Source of the DNA: Mesorhizobium sp. B4-1-4
GTDB taxonomy: Bacteria > Pseudomonadota > Alphaproteobacteria > Rhizobiales > Rhizobiaceae
Assembly (NCBI RefSeq): GCF_006439395.2
Contig: NZ_CP083950.1
Location: 124,001-188,000 of the forward strand
Length of the DNA: 64,000 nt
Reading direction: 5' to 3'
Numbering within the stretch: the stretch's first letter is position 1; every line of letters begins with the position of its first letter. The translations under genes and the position numbers were made by a program. Positions 7,672-16,788 of the stretch are shown in pieces. The notes below the pieces were generated by a model. That model had not been told where the DNA came from. It worked only from the letters and a program-made list of their open reading frames with translations, and did not search any database.

Positions 7672-7699
7672 TTGACATAGTTGGCATACCTAGTATATG
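7672..7699 (+). promoter_or_regulatory. Promoter and candidate GntR operator of the EhuB-like operon
   Basis: TTGACA (7672-7677) and TATATG (7694-7699) with a 16-base spacer. The spacer and -10 contain the half-palindrome ATAC-CTA-GTAT. The same hexamers, spacer length and ATACCTA core recur at 15459-15486 before the second EhuB-like gene. Confidence 0.72.
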
Positions 7700-7731
7700 T
7701 GTGCGCCGTTGTCAACCAGGGAGGAACAAAG

Positions 7732-8628
7732 ATGACGAAATCGGCTATCCGTCGGCGAACCGTGTTGGGGGCGATTACGGCGTTGGTCTTAGCGCCGTTC
7801 GATCCAAGCATTTCAGGCGCTAGAGCACAGTCGATCAAAGACAGCGTTCTCAACGACGGCAAGATCACTATTGGCATCGGCAACAACGCGCCTTGGGGAT
7901 TTGTGGACAAGGACCAGAAGGTGGCCGGCATTCAACCCGAGATGATCAAGGCGGTGCTTGGGCCTGTTGGAGTGAAGCAGGTCGACTTCGTTGTCCTGGA
8001 TTGGGGTGCGCTTATTCCTAGCCTGCTGTCCAGGCGAATCGACGCGATCGCGTCTGGCATGGCGATCACGCCCTTGCGCTGCGAGCAGGTGATTTTCAGC
8101 AACCCAGATATAGCGATCGGCGATGGCGTGCTGGTGCTCGCAGGCAATCCGCACAACATTCACAGCTATGCGGACATGGCCAAAGATCCAGCCCGTCGCA
8201 TGGGCGGTGACCGAGGCAGCACCAATTCTGAAAACGCCATTAAGGCCGGCATTCCAAAGGACCAGATGCTGTTGTTTCAAGATGACCAGTCAGCTTACGC
8301 CGCGCTGATGGCGGGCCGGATTGACGCGTACACAATGTCAACGGTTAGCGTGATCGCCGCGCTCAAGGATCCCAATCTCAGCGGAAAATTCGAGCGCGCG
8401 CTTCCGTTCACCGGGTTTGTGACGAATGGCCGAGAAGCCGCCAACTACGCCGCAATCGAGTTTCGTCCGGAGGATGCTGCGTTGCGAGACCTCTATGACG
8501 AGAGTTTGGCGCAGCGGAAAGCCGACGGGACGGTGAGGAAAGTAGCCAAAGCATATGGCTTTACGGATGCCGAGCTCGCCCCTCCTGACGTAACGGCGAA
8601 GAGCCTATGCTCTGCCAACTACCGTTAA
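7732..8628 (+). CDS. ABC transporter substrate-binding protein, EhuB-like (polar amino acid/ectoine family)
   Basis: A 298-residue periplasmic binding protein of family 3. It starts with a twin-arginine-like signal (KSAIRRRTVLGAITALVLA) followed by an ARAQ cleavage region. The mature protein shows EhuB-type signatures: APWGFVDKDQKVAGIQPEM, GALIPSLLSRRIDAIASGM, then TPLRCEQVIFSNP, which distinguish the ectoine/hydroxyectoine-binding branch from general amino-acid binders. I start at the ATG at 7732 behind GGGAGGAAC. It heads a four-gene operon with two permeases and an ATPase. Whether the ligand is ectoine or another cyclic or acylated amino acid cannot be decided from the sequence; a paralogue is encoded at 15538. 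Confidence 0.88.
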   Translation: MTKSAIRRRTVLGAITALVLAPFDPSISGARAQSIKDSVLNDGKITIGIGNNAPWGFVDKDQKVAGIQPEMIKAVLGPVGVKQVDFVVLDWGALIPSLLSRRIDAIASGMAITPLRCEQVIFSNPDIAIGDGVLVLAGNPHNIHSYADMAKDPARRMGGDRGSTNSENAIKAGIPKDQMLLFQDDQSAYAALMAGRIDAYTMSTVSVIAALKDPNLSGKFERALPFTGFVTNGREAANYAAIEFRPEDAALRDLYDESLAQRKADGTVRKVAKAYGFTDAELAPPDVTAKSLCSANYR

Positions 8629-8659
8629 GGGAGGTGTGGCCGAACGGGGAGCAGTGCGA

Positions 8660-9319
8660 ATGAGCTTTCTCGATGTCATGTTGGGCATCTTCAATGGGTT
8701 CGGCATTACTGCTGAAGTGACCATCTTTGGGCTGCTGTACGCGGTGCCTTTCGCCCTCGTCGCAGGAGTGCTCCAGCATTTTGCTTCAGGCTTCTATCGC
8801 TGGGTCATCACTGCCGTCATCGAGTTCTGGCGCAGCTCGTCAGTCATCGTGCTGCTTTACGCTTTCTACTACTCGCTGCCTGCGTTCGGGATCCATCTCT
8901 CAGCTGTTGGCGTCGGCGCAATGGTGCTTGGGCTGAATGCCGGAGCATATGCCAGCCAGTCTGTGCGTGCGGCACTGCAGGCGCTTGATCGCGGACAGTG
9001 TGAAGCTGGCCTGGCTTTGGGACTAAGCCGATTCACCGTGCTCCGGTTGATCGAACTGCCACAGGCTATCAGGGTGATGATCCCAACCTTCGTCAACGAG
9101 GTTATCCAGTTGATCAAAGGCACCGCACTGGTCTCGCTGATCACACTGACGGACATGACATTTCGCGCAAAGGAAATCGCGCAGTTGAGCTACAACCCTA
9201 CTGGCATTTATACGGCCCTCCTGCTTTGCTACCTCATGATCTGCTACCCGGTGACAATCTTCGGCCGCTACCTGGACGCGTCACACGGAAAGGCGGGAGG
9301 GCGCATCAATGAGCTTTGA
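8660..9319 (+). CDS. ABC transporter permease, EhuC-like
   Basis: A 219-residue inner-membrane permease of the HisM/polar amino-acid family, with about five membrane segments and the EAA loop that contacts the ATPase (QCEAGLALGLSRFTVLRLIELPQAIRVMIP). It pairs with the permease at 9309, whose start overlaps its end by 11 bases. The ATG at 8660 has GGGGAG 8 bases upstream and begins directly before the first hydrophobic segment; a GTG at 8636 would have a ribosome site with no spacing. Confidence 0.88.
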   Translation: MSFLDVMLGIFNGFGITAEVTIFGLLYAVPFALVAGVLQHFASGFYRWVITAVIEFWRSSSVIVLLYAFYYSLPAFGIHLSAVGVGAMVLGLNAGAYASQSVRAALQALDRGQCEAGLALGLSRFTVLRLIELPQAIRVMIPTFVNEVIQLIKGTALVSLITLTDMTFRAKEIAQLSYNPTGIYTALLLCYLMICYPVTIFGRYLDASHGKAGGRINEL

Positions 9320-9971
9320 TGTCGCATTCGCCGTCCGAATCGTTCCGCTGGTCCTGGAGGGCATCTGGAACACCATTCTGGTGGCGATCCTTAGTTTCAT
9401 TGGCGCGACACTTCTCGGCTTTTTGTGGGAGATGCTGCGCCGCTCTCATCGGCTGGTGCGTCCGATCGCGCAATTCATAGTGGATGCTATCCGCTCAATA
9501 CCGGCATTGGTTCAGATATATTTTCTTTTCTTCGTCCTCCCTTCATACGGCATTGTTCTGCCGGCACTGTTCGTCGGCGTTTTCGGGCTTAGTTTTTACT
9601 ACTCGGGCTATATATCGGAGGTCTTCAAGGCCGGAATCGACGCCGTGCCCATCGGGCAAAGTGAAGCGGCGAAAAGTCTTGGCCTGAACCGGTGGGACAC
9701 GGTATTCTTCGTCGTTGCGCCTCAGATGTTGCGCAACATTGCGGCACCGCTCGGCGCTTATTCTATCGGCATCCTCAAATCCACGCCGTTGCTGGCAGTC
9801 ATCGCTGTGCCGGAAATGCTGGGGAGTGCATTTGATGTTGCCTCGGATACCTATCGCTACGCGGAGCCGATGTTCGTTGCCGGCATCCTCTTTCTGATCC
9901 TGTCCCTACTCGCGGCCGCGCTTGTCGCAAGCCTTGAGCGTCGTCTGGGGCTAGTGACCCAGTCCCACTAG
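9309..9971 (+). CDS. ABC transporter permease, EhuD-like
   Basis: A 220-residue polar amino-acid-type permease, second half of the heterodimeric channel. It has five or so hydrophobic segments and the EAA loop (QSEAAKSLGLNRWDTVFFVVAPQMLRNIAAPLG). The ATG overlaps the end of the preceding permease gene and has GGCGGGAGG upstream, so translation is coupled. The gene is followed after 36 bases by the ATPase gene. Confidence 0.88.
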   Translation: MSFDVAFAVRIVPLVLEGIWNTILVAILSFIGATLLGFLWEMLRRSHRLVRPIAQFIVDAIRSIPALVQIYFLFFVLPSYGIVLPALFVGVFGLSFYYSGYISEVFKAGIDAVPIGQSEAAKSLGLNRWDTVFFVVAPQMLRNIAAPLGAYSIGILKSTPLLAVIAVPEMLGSAFDVASDTYRYAEPMFVAGILFLILSLLAAALVASLERRLGLVTQSH

Positions 9972-10007
9972 AACGACCGCGAAGATCACGGAAACAAGGA
10001 GGAACAA

Positions 10008-10784
10008 TTGGCTTTCGGAATCCAGGAACGCAACACAACCAGCAGCCTGCGACAAAGCGCGGTGCTGATCGAAGGTGTGTCCAAGTGGTTCGGATCGTTT
10101 CAGGCGCTACGAGACGTCGACCTGCAGGTGGCGGTTGGCGAACGGGTCGTTGTATGTGGACCGTCGGGCTCGGGCAAGTCGACATTGATCCGGTGCATCA
10201 ACCAATTGGAAGAGCATCAGAAAGGTCGGATCGTTGTAAACGGAATCGAACTGCGCCCCGGAATGAAAGGGTTGTCGGAGGTGCGTCGTGAGGCGGGAAT
10301 GGTTTTCCAGCAGTTCAATCTTTTTCCGCATTTGAGCGTAATGGAAAACTGTACCCTAGCCCTGAGGCGCGCACGAAAGATGACATGTAGTGCAGCGGAG
10401 GAACTCGCCCTGCAGAATCTTGAGAGGGTTCGTATCGCCGAGCAGGCTCCAAAATATCCTCGTCAACTCTCGGGCGGCCAGCAACAACGTGTGGCGATTG
10501 CTCGCGCGCTTTGTATGAAACCAAAGATTATGCTCTTCGATGAGCCAACATCCGCACTCGATCCGGAGATGGTCAAGGAAGTACTCGACGTCATGACAGA
10601 GCTTGCTTCGGAGGGCATGACGATGGTTTGCGTAACGCACGAAATGGGCTTCGCGCGCGAAGTCGCCGACCGGGTGGTGTTTATGGACGCGGGCGAAATT
10701 ATCGAGCAGGCCGCGCCAAGGCAATTTTTTGACAACCCCCAACAGGCCCGGACGAAGAAATTCCTGGGTCAGCTGTTGCACTAG
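10008..10784 (+). CDS. ABC transporter ATP-binding protein, EhuA/GlnQ-like
   Basis: A 258-residue ATPase that energises the EhuC/D-like permeases. Walker [10 protein letters not shown] near residue 56, Q-loop [11 protein letters not shown], signature [15 protein letters not shown], Walker [14 protein letters not shown] and the switch His in CVTHEMGFA are all intact. Translation appears to start at a TTG at 10008 directly behind AAGGAGGAAC; there is no nearby ATG in frame. It is the last gene of the transporter operon. Confidence 0.9.
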   Translation: MAFGIQERNTTSSLRQSAVLIEGVSKWFGSFQALRDVDLQVAVGERVVVCGPSGSGKSTLIRCINQLEEHQKGRIVVNGIELRPGMKGLSEVRREAGMVFQQFNLFPHLSVMENCTLALRRARKMTCSAAEELALQNLERVRIAEQAPKYPRQLSGGQQQRVAIARALCMKPKIMLFDEPTSALDPEMVKEVLDVMTELASEGMTMVCVTHEMGFAREVADRVVFMDAGEIIEQAAPRQFFDNPQQARTKKFLGQLLH

Positions 10785-11164
10785 GTGAGGTCGACAGAGT
10801 TGACAAGATGAAGAGGTGAGACGGAGGCGAGTTTCGGTCCGGGGCCACCGGGCAGTTGTGGCAAATCGCCTTCTCCCCCTGTGATGATCAGCGTCGGCAC
10901 GGACCATAGCTGCGCACCCCGAGGTCGCCAGGCCGTGGTTGACGCGGTCGCGGTGCTCGGGAACTGAGAGTGTCAGCCAGTTGTGCGCATTGCCACTGGA
11001 GAGGACCAGCCTCTGCGGACTTGAAGGTGTGGAATGGCCAGTTCCCTCGAACGGTTCTCGCGCTGGCGCGGCCGGTCAACGCGGTCAGCAAGTGCTGCGT
11101 CGATTTCGACAACTACGGATTGAACGCCAGGCCACCTGGCACTACGCGGCTGAAGGAGCATGCC
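10785..11164. other. Intergenic stretch with a possible degraded minus-strand fragment
   Basis: No intact gene. On the minus strand near 10800-10960 one frame reads LWSVPTLIITGGEGDLPQL, a phrase that resembles part of a hydrolase-like core, but it has no start, no continuation and stops on both sides. AAGGAG at the right edge serves the next gene. Confidence 0.35.
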
Positions 11165-12427
11165 ATGATCGCAAAGGGATGGGATATCGAGGTCGTGCGT
11201 GCCGCCTTTCCGGCGCTGAGGCTGGCCGACGAGGGCATACCGCGCGTTTATCTCGACGCGCCAGGCGGCTCCCAGGTGGCTGCGCGTGTGATTGAACGCA
11301 TGAGTGAGGTGATGCTGAAAAGCTGCGCTAACGAGGGCGGAGCCTTTCGCACCTCTCACGAGAGCGACCGTATCATGGGCGACGCGCACACAGCTGTCGC
11401 CGCCTTGCTCGGCGCGACTTCGCCAGACGAAATCGTCTTCGGCCTCAACAGCACTTCTCTGATCTTTTACTTTTCTCGCATGATCGCTCATGACTGGAGG
11501 GCTGGTGATGAGATCGTGCTCACGCGCATGGATCATGATGGCAACGTCGGTCCGTGGGTGATCGCGGCAGAGGAGCGCGGCGTTACCATCCGCTGGCTCG
11601 ACTTCGATCCTGAGACGTTCGAGTACCGGTACGAGGCGCTGGATGGGCTTATCAATTCTCGCACAAGGCTCGTGGCTTGCAATCATGCCAGCAACATCTT
11701 CGGCACAGTCAATGATGTCTGCCGCATCGTGGCGGCTGCGAAGGCAGTCGGCGCCGTAACCATGGTTGATGCAGTCCAGTCGACGCCGCATCTGCCTCTG
11801 GATGTTGCCTTGATCGGCTGCGATTTGCTGGCCTGCTCGGCCTATAAGTTCTTCGGCCCGCACGCGGGCATGATGTTTGTAACTGCCGGATTGCGCGATC
11901 GCCTAAAGCCGCTCAAGGTGCGTCCCGCCTCTTGGGCCATGCCTTTTCGGCTTTCGCCCGGCACTCCTTCCTTTGAGGCTCAGGCGGGAACTCAGGCGGC
12001 CATCGAGCATATTGCCTGGCTCGGCGAGTGCTTCGGCGGAGTGTCCGCGCTGGCGCCGTTGAGGGAGCGCATCGTGGCCGGTCTTGAGGCGGCTACGGCC
12101 TATGAAGCAACGCTGATGGACCGATTTTTGACAGGTATCGTTGGCGTGCCGGGTTTTGAACTTTATGGCACCGGGAGCCGTAACAGGCTCAATGCCCGTG
12201 TCCCCACCTTCTCCTTCAGGTTAGCGAAGCGGTCGCCTCAGGAAATCGTGCAGGCCCTAGCCGAACGAAATATCTTCGGTTGGGCAGGTGACTTCTATGC
12301 TTACGAGGCTTCGGGGCGGCTTGGTCTGCGCGATAAGGGAGGCGTGGTGCGGCTCGGCCTTTCGCATTACACGAACCTGCAAGAGGTCGACCTTGCCGTG
12401 GAGGCTATAGCTCGCCTGGGTGACTGA
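11165..12427 (+). CDS. Class V aminotransferase / cysteine desulfurase-like PLP enzyme (TIGR01976-type)
   Basis: A 420-residue fold-type I PLP enzyme resembling the VC1184 subfamily of cysteine desulfurase-like proteins. Visible elements are YLDAPGGSQVAARVIERM at the N-terminus, the PLP-phosphate region (EIVFGLNSTSLIF), ACNHASNIFGTVNDV, the Asp of TMVDAVQSTPH and the Schiff-base Lys in ACSAYKFFGPHAG. True IscS/SufS proteins carry a loop Cys near the C-terminus; I do not see that conserved loop, so a lyase, epimerase or aminotransferase role on an amino-acid substrate is more likely. I start at the ATG at 11165 behind AAGGAG. It follows the EhuBCDA-like operon on the same strand and probably acts on the imported compound; the substrate is unknown. 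Confidence 0.85.
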   Translation: MIAKGWDIEVVRAAFPALRLADEGIPRVYLDAPGGSQVAARVIERMSEVMLKSCANEGGAFRTSHESDRIMGDAHTAVAALLGATSPDEIVFGLNSTSLIFYFSRMIAHDWRAGDEIVLTRMDHDGNVGPWVIAAEERGVTIRWLDFDPETFEYRYEALDGLINSRTRLVACNHASNIFGTVNDVCRIVAAAKAVGAVTMVDAVQSTPHLPLDVALIGCDLLACSAYKFFGPHAGMMFVTAGLRDRLKPLKVRPASWAMPFRLSPGTPSFEAQAGTQAAIEHIAWLGECFGGVSALAPLRERIVAGLEAATAYEATLMDRFLTGIVGVPGFELYGTGSRNRLNARVPTFSFRLAKRSPQEIVQALAERNIFGWAGDFYAYEASGRLGLRDKGGVVRLGLSHYTNLQEVDLAVEAIARLGD

Positions 12428-12779
12428 TGGCTAAATTAGGAAGACTTGTCCTCGCCCGTTCAAGGGCCGAGTCGCGTAGCTGATGTCGGCGCAGGTGGCG
12501 TACTTATCGAGGCCAGATTTTGGGGACGGGAAGCAGCGACAAGGTGCCGAAGATCGGCTTGATCGTCCACCGCGCGAGTAACCGAGGGCCGGGTCGAAAC
12601 GGGCCAGGTGGACCAAGCCATTGATCAACTTTGGTCGGTGGCCGTCGGTTTGCTTGCTGGTGTCACCAATGTGGGGACTACGCGGCTATGCGGCGAAGAT
12701 CCCCCTTTTCGACCCAAATGGCTCCCGCCTGGCCAAAGCCTTGTTTAGGAAGCCGCCAACGTAACCTTGTCTTCGCGCC
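12428..12779. other. Convergent intergenic stretch
   Basis: Space between two convergent genes. I see no complete gene and no clear terminator. A minus-strand frame (12431-12628) contains YATCADISYATRPLNG, possibly a shred of an old coding sequence, but it has no supporting context. Confidence 0.35.
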
Positions 12780-13787
12780 TTAGTTCTGAGCCTCAACCAT
12801 CAGGCCGAAGAGCGCGTCGCCCGTTGAAGTCAGCGTGGGAAAGCGCCGAAAAGCGACAATGCCGGATGAAGGGAATTCAAGCTCAATCGGACGGGCCAGC
12901 GCGTTATCGAGGCGATGAATTGCGCCAGCCTTCTGTCCAGGTGCAACCTGCTCGCCCGGTTTCACGAAGGGTTCAAAAAGACCATCACAGGGCGAATATA
13001 TCGTGTCGCCGCGCCCGAGAAACCGAGCAAATCGGATTGTGCGCCCCTCTGGCGCGTCGAAATCGGGCGCAATGCCATAATCACGCAACACTCGGCGCAC
13101 GCCGCTCTCCGCAATTGCAAGGCCGGCCTCGGACAAGGTCGATCCACTACCGAGCTCGGTGGTTATGGCTGGAATCCCCGCCTGCTCCGCGGCGGCATAG
13201 AGCGTAGCTCCTGCGCCTCCTCCTGCACCGTCCGTCAGTGCACTGTAAGGGGCACCAAAACTCGTCAACAGGCGTCTGACCGCTTCCGCTTCAGTTTCGT
13301 TTCGACCCGGATGCGCAAGCGCCATAGGCAAGTAGTCCAAGGAACTGCCACCCGAATGCAAGTCGATGATCACATCGGCGAGCGGAAACAGTTCGGTTGC
13401 CACATAATGTGCGATTACAGCAGTGGGGCCGCCTTGCAGATCTCCGGGGAAGACTCGGTTGAGGTTGCCGCCATCGAGAGGAGAATTGCGGCGGCCGGCC
13501 GCAACTGCGGGTCGGTTAAGAGCAGGCAGGATGATGACGCGGCCCTGCAGCTTGGTTTTTGCAAGATCGTGCACAAGCTTGCGAAGTGCGACCTGGCCTT
13601 CGTATTCGTCGCCATGGGTGCCTGCGGTGAAGAGTGCCGTCGGCCCGCCTCTGCCACCATTGAGGCATAACATTGGTACCGGAATCCAGCCGTATGCGGA
13701 CGTGTCGGAAGAGTGTGGAACGCGCGCGAAGTCGCTTTGGATTCCAGGGGCGTCGAAGTCGATTGTAGTCCAAACAGGATTTTTCAT
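12780..13787 (-). CDS. Succinylglutamate desuccinylase/aspartoacylase family deacylase (DoeB/EutE-like)
   Basis: A 335-residue zinc-dependent deacylase of the M14/AstE family. The zinc site is visible as His and Glu of AGTHGDEYEGQ near residue 56 and His of IIDLHSGGSS near 144, with the substrate-carboxylate motif GNLNRVFPG between them. A C-terminal beta-barrel (FEPFVKPGEQVAPGQ) completes the usual domain order. The closest functional analogues I know are DoeB/EutE, which remove the acetyl group from N-alpha-acetyl-diaminobutyrate in ectoine breakdown. Its neighbour upstream on the same strand is an M24 hydrolase, the partner seen in the doeAB pair, which supports hydrolysis of an N-acyl amino acid. 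The 247-base gap between the two holds a stem-loop. Confidence 0.87.
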   Translation of the reverse strand: MKNPVWTTIDFDAPGIQSDFARVPHSSDTSAYGWIPVPMLCLNGGRGGPTALFTAGTHGDEYEGQVALRKLVHDLAKTKLQGRVIILPALNRPAVAAGRRNSPLDGGNLNRVFPGDLQGGPTAVIAHYVATELFPLADVIIDLHSGGSSLDYLPMALAHPGRNETEAEAVRRLLTSFGAPYSALTDGAGGGAGATLYAAAEQAGIPAITTELGSGSTLSEAGLAIAESGVRRVLRDYGIAPDFDAPEGRTIRFARFLGRGDTIYSPCDGLFEPFVKPGEQVAPGQKAGAIHRLDNALARPIELEFPSSGIVAFRRFPTLTSTGDALFGLMVEAQN

Positions 13788-13968
13788 TGAAGTTTACCAG
13801 ATTTGATTGTGAACGGCGCTGAGGACCGCTGCCAATGCCGAACGCAGTGTCTCCGACGTCGAGCTCCAGAGCCCCGCATTCGTAAGCCTGTGTGAGTCGC
13901 GCGCAGTCGACGTGCTGGTCAGATGAGAGTTTTGTCGCGACATTAGACGCCCTTTGTTCCAGGATGGG

Positions 13969-14001
13969 AGGTCGACGCCGATTCGCCGAAAGCGTCGACC
14001 T
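13969..14001. promoter_or_regulatory. Perfect 10-base inverted repeat between the M24 and deacylase genes
   Basis: AGGTCGACGC and GCGTCGACCT flank a 13-base spacer. It lies about 35 bases beyond the end of the M24 gene and 180 bases before the deacylase start. There is no T-tract, so it could be an operator for the deacylase promoter or an mRNA-stabilising hairpin. Confidence 0.5.
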
Positions 14002-14034
14002 ACGAACGTGCACATGGTGCGGTTTGAGCGGTGT

Positions 14035-15201
14035 CTAGAGTTCCACCATCGGCAACCTTGCGGGCGAAACGGTACTTAGGAACTCGGGACCATTCGGCGT
14101 AACCCTGAACACCTCTTCGGTTTGAAATACTCCGCCGGCTGCCTCGAGTTTCGGTTCCACATGCAAGACCATGTCTTCTTGGATGATCTCGTCGGACCCG
14201 GCCATAAGCGACGGTGGTTCCGTCAGCGCAATTCCCGACCCGTGTCCGACGCGCCCCGCGATGGCCAGCTTGCCGAGTTGCGAGGGCTTTCCGTCAGACC
14301 AGAGCGTTTCGAACAGCTTAAAGGCATCGTCGCCGGTCATTCCTGGACGGATGCCCTCAGCGAGCCGGAGAGTGACGCCCCTTACAAAATCGTAGCACGC
14401 CTCTTGTTCCGAGGTGGGCTTGCCGACCTTGGCCACGCGATTTAGATCACTGATCTGATCCGCTCTGCGTACACCCATATCGACCCAGACAAAGTCGTCA
14501 TGCTGTAGCTTTTGGCCGGCGTTCGGCTGTGCATAGTTCATGCCTTCGCGGCCGAAGCGGACCGGAAGCCAATCGACACTTTCTGCACCGAGACCGATCA
14601 TCCGCTGCTTGAGCAGTTGTCCAAACTCATACTCACTCAAGCCAAGTCGAAGATCCGCCAGCCCACCAAAGAACCCATCGGTGGCAATTTTGCACACAGT
14701 TCTCTTCGAATGCAGTTCATGCCCGCTCTTAATGAGGCGCTGGAGCCAAATCAGATCTGCGGCATCTGACAGCCGAAAGTTGCGTGGTGCGCCCCGCAGA
14801 AACTCAAGCAGACCTACCGATCCACGGCCGTTCATATCGCGACCATAGTCCAGGCCAATCGCTGACCCGGTTGGAAGATCGCTCAGGAATCTCGCTGTGG
14901 TATCCAGCGCGACATCGGTGAAGCCGTGATACGGAATTGTATGCACATCCGCGTACGTCGTGGCGTTTTCGCCACGATTTATCAGGATTGAAATTCCGGG
15001 CTTGTCCAGTCGAACAATTGCCAGAAGTGGCCGTGTATCGGAAAGCCAGAACAGGGTGCGAAATCCCGTGTAGTATTCAAAATTATGCTGGGATGTGATG
15101 ACGAGCGCATCCAGTTCGGCCCGGACCATGTTTTGTTTCAGCTGCGTGATCCTGGAACTCACTTCAGATTCTTCAGGCCATGCGGGAATATTATCAGCCA
15201 T
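14035..15201 (-). CDS. M24 metallopeptidase family hydrolase (Xaa-Pro dipeptidase/DoeA-like)
   Basis: A 388-residue creatinase/prolidase-fold enzyme. The N-terminal domain (residues 10-150) is the creatinase-N type (LDALVITSQHNFEYYTGFR); the C-terminal pita-bread domain holds all five metal ligands: Asp in VWVDMG, Asp in ISDLNRV, His in VGHGSG, Glu in HVEPKLE and Glu in FQTEEVFRV. I start at the ATG at 15201 (MADNIPAW) with GGAG 8 bases upstream; longer starts add 34 poorly conserved residues. Together with the downstream deacylase it resembles the DoeA-DoeB (EutD-EutE) pair that opens and deacetylates ectoine, but DoeA-specific residues were not checked, and a peptidase or amidase acting on another substrate is possible. 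Confidence 0.87.
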   Translation of the reverse strand: MADNIPAWPEESEVSSRITQLKQNMVRAELDALVITSQHNFEYYTGFRTLFWLSDTRPLLAIVRLDKPGISILINRGENATTYADVHTIPYHGFTDVALDTTARFLSDLPTGSAIGLDYGRDMNGRGSVGLLEFLRGAPRNFRLSDAADLIWLQRLIKSGHELHSKRTVCKIATDGFFGGLADLRLGLSEYEFGQLLKQRMIGLGAESVDWLPVRFGREGMNYAQPNAGQKLQHDDFVWVDMGVRRADQISDLNRVAKVGKPTSEQEACYDFVRGVTLRLAEGIRPGMTGDDAFKLFETLWSDGKPSQLGKLAIAGRVGHGSGIALTEPPSLMAGSDEIIQEDMVLHVEPKLEAAGGVFQTEEVFRVTPNGPEFLSTVSPARLPMVEL

Positions 15202-15458
15202 TTTTTCTACTCCATGGATAGTTGTTTGCTTCGTGACTGAGTCAAGCATTGCGCCACGGAGTTCGTCAGCATGCATGGCTTTGAAACTTGACTTGATTTG
15301 CATTTGCGATACGCGCGCCGGTGCTTCTAGTCGCTCGGTACGTGCGCGTGTTCGGCGCTATCGCGTTCACGGTGAGGGCCGACCGGCTCGATACCTGCTC
15401 TGTTTACGCGCCTGCTGGTGATCGCTGCTGGCCACTTCTGTCCTCTCCTCGCCCCCGC

Positions 15459-15486
15459 TTGACATGCCTAATATACCTACTATACG
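15459..15486 (+). promoter_or_regulatory. Promoter and candidate GntR operator of the second EhuB-like gene
   Basis: TTGACA (15459-15464) and TATACG (15481-15486) with a 16-base spacer ending in ATACCTAC. The hexamer, spacer length, ATACCTA core and TATA-Y-G box match the promoter at 7672-7699, as expected if one GntR protein controls both. Confidence 0.7.
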
Positions 15487-15537
15487 ATATATACCCGTAG
15501 CCGACTACTTTGGCAACTAAAAGGGAGGAACAAATCA

Positions 15538-16395
15538 GTGACGATCGGGAGAACACTCGCGGTGTTTGCCGCCTTGGCAGTCGCGCTAGGAGGAGCCTCA
15601 ACAGCAGACGCCCAGGAGGCGCTGGCGCGAGCCCAGAAGACCGGCCAAGTAACAGTTGGAATTTTTAATCAGGCGCCTTGGGGCTTCGTCGATGCCAACG
15701 GTGAGATAAAAGGGCAGTCCGTGGATGTGCTGAAGGCAGCATTCGCGCCGCTCGGCATTGCCAAAGTGGATGCTGTCGTGGCGGATTTCGGGGCTCTCAT
15801 ACCCGGGCTTCAGGCCGGCCGGTTCGACGTCATTGCAGCCGGCCTGTACATCAAGCCCGAGCGCTGCAAGCAAGTAGCTTTCGGCAACCCAGATTTAAGG
15901 ATGGGCGACGCGCTTCTGGTGTTGAAGGGCAACCCCAAATCCCTCCACAGCTATGCCGACGTTGCGCAGAAAAATGATGTAAACCTTTCCGCCGGCAAAG
16001 GCTCTGTGGAGTATCAGTTTGCCCTCGACGCCGGGATACCAAAAAACAGGCTTTTCGCGTTTCCAGACACCACCGCTGAGCTGTCGGCATTGCTATCTGG
16101 ACGCGTTGACGCGATGGCCGAAACGACTGCTACCGTAAACGCCCTGGCTCCTGCGTCGGACAAAGTGGAACGTGCATTGCCTTTCACCCAGCCCGTGAGC
16201 GCTGACGGCAAGACTGTTTACGGTTACCCGGCATTGGCATTCCGCCAAGCAGATTCGGATTTTCGGGATGCGTACAACGATCAGCTTAAGAAGCTGAGAG
16301 AGAGCGGCAAGCTCCTCGATATCGTGAAGGCTTATGGTTTCACCGAAACCGATCTGCCGCCTGCCGATCTGACCGCGGCAGACCTTTGCAAATAG
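15538..16395 (+). CDS. Second EhuB-like substrate-binding protein, orphan
   Basis: A 285-residue family 3 binding protein with a clear Sec signal (RTLAVFAALAVALGGASTADA) and the same ligand-site phrases as the protein encoded at 7732: APWGFVDANGEIKG, GALIPGLQAGRFDVIAAGL, KPERCKQVAFGNP and LHSYADV. Translation starts at a GTG at 15538 behind AAGGGAGGAAC. No permease or ATPase gene adjoins it, so it probably feeds the EhuC/D/A-like complex encoded at 8.6-10.8 kb. The two binding proteins are clearly diverged over their whole length, which suggests different ligand preferences rather than a recent duplication. Confidence 0.87.
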   Translation: MTIGRTLAVFAALAVALGGASTADAQEALARAQKTGQVTVGIFNQAPWGFVDANGEIKGQSVDVLKAAFAPLGIAKVDAVVADFGALIPGLQAGRFDVIAAGLYIKPERCKQVAFGNPDLRMGDALLVLKGNPKSLHSYADVAQKNDVNLSAGKGSVEYQFALDAGIPKNRLFAFPDTTAELSALLSGRVDAMAETTATVNALAPASDKVERALPFTQPVSADGKTVYGYPALAFRQADSDFRDAYNDQLKKLRESGKLLDIVKAYGFTETDLPPADLTAADLCK

Positions 16396-16788
16396 AATAG
16401 CCGACCAGAGAGCCAACCGAGAAGGGGGCGATATGCTCGCGCAGAAGACTCAAGAGGACGCAAACCGAACGGTGTGGCCGCGAAGGACGTCTGCGAAGAC
16501 AGCTACCGCTAATCGCAGGGGCGGAGCGACTGGGACTGTCTTTGGCAACGTGGGAAGCCCACAGAACTACTGTTTAGGATTATCCAAATCCTGTGGTGTG
16601 AACCGCGCTATCCCATTCGCTCCGCTTGAAATGTTGCACTGCGTGCATCAGGACATTTGCGAAGGCCTGTGACTCGGTCGCCCACAACCTGCAGATGGAT
16701 TGGGATGAACGCCCATCAATGCGCGTCGGCTTCAGCCGGACGATTTCGGTTCTGCTTCTACCGGAGCAACCAACAAGCGGAATGAAAA
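16396..16788. other. Intergenic stretch, no convincing gene
   Basis: Short frames on both strands lack motifs and ribosome sites. No clear terminator follows the binding-protein gene. Confidence 0.4.
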
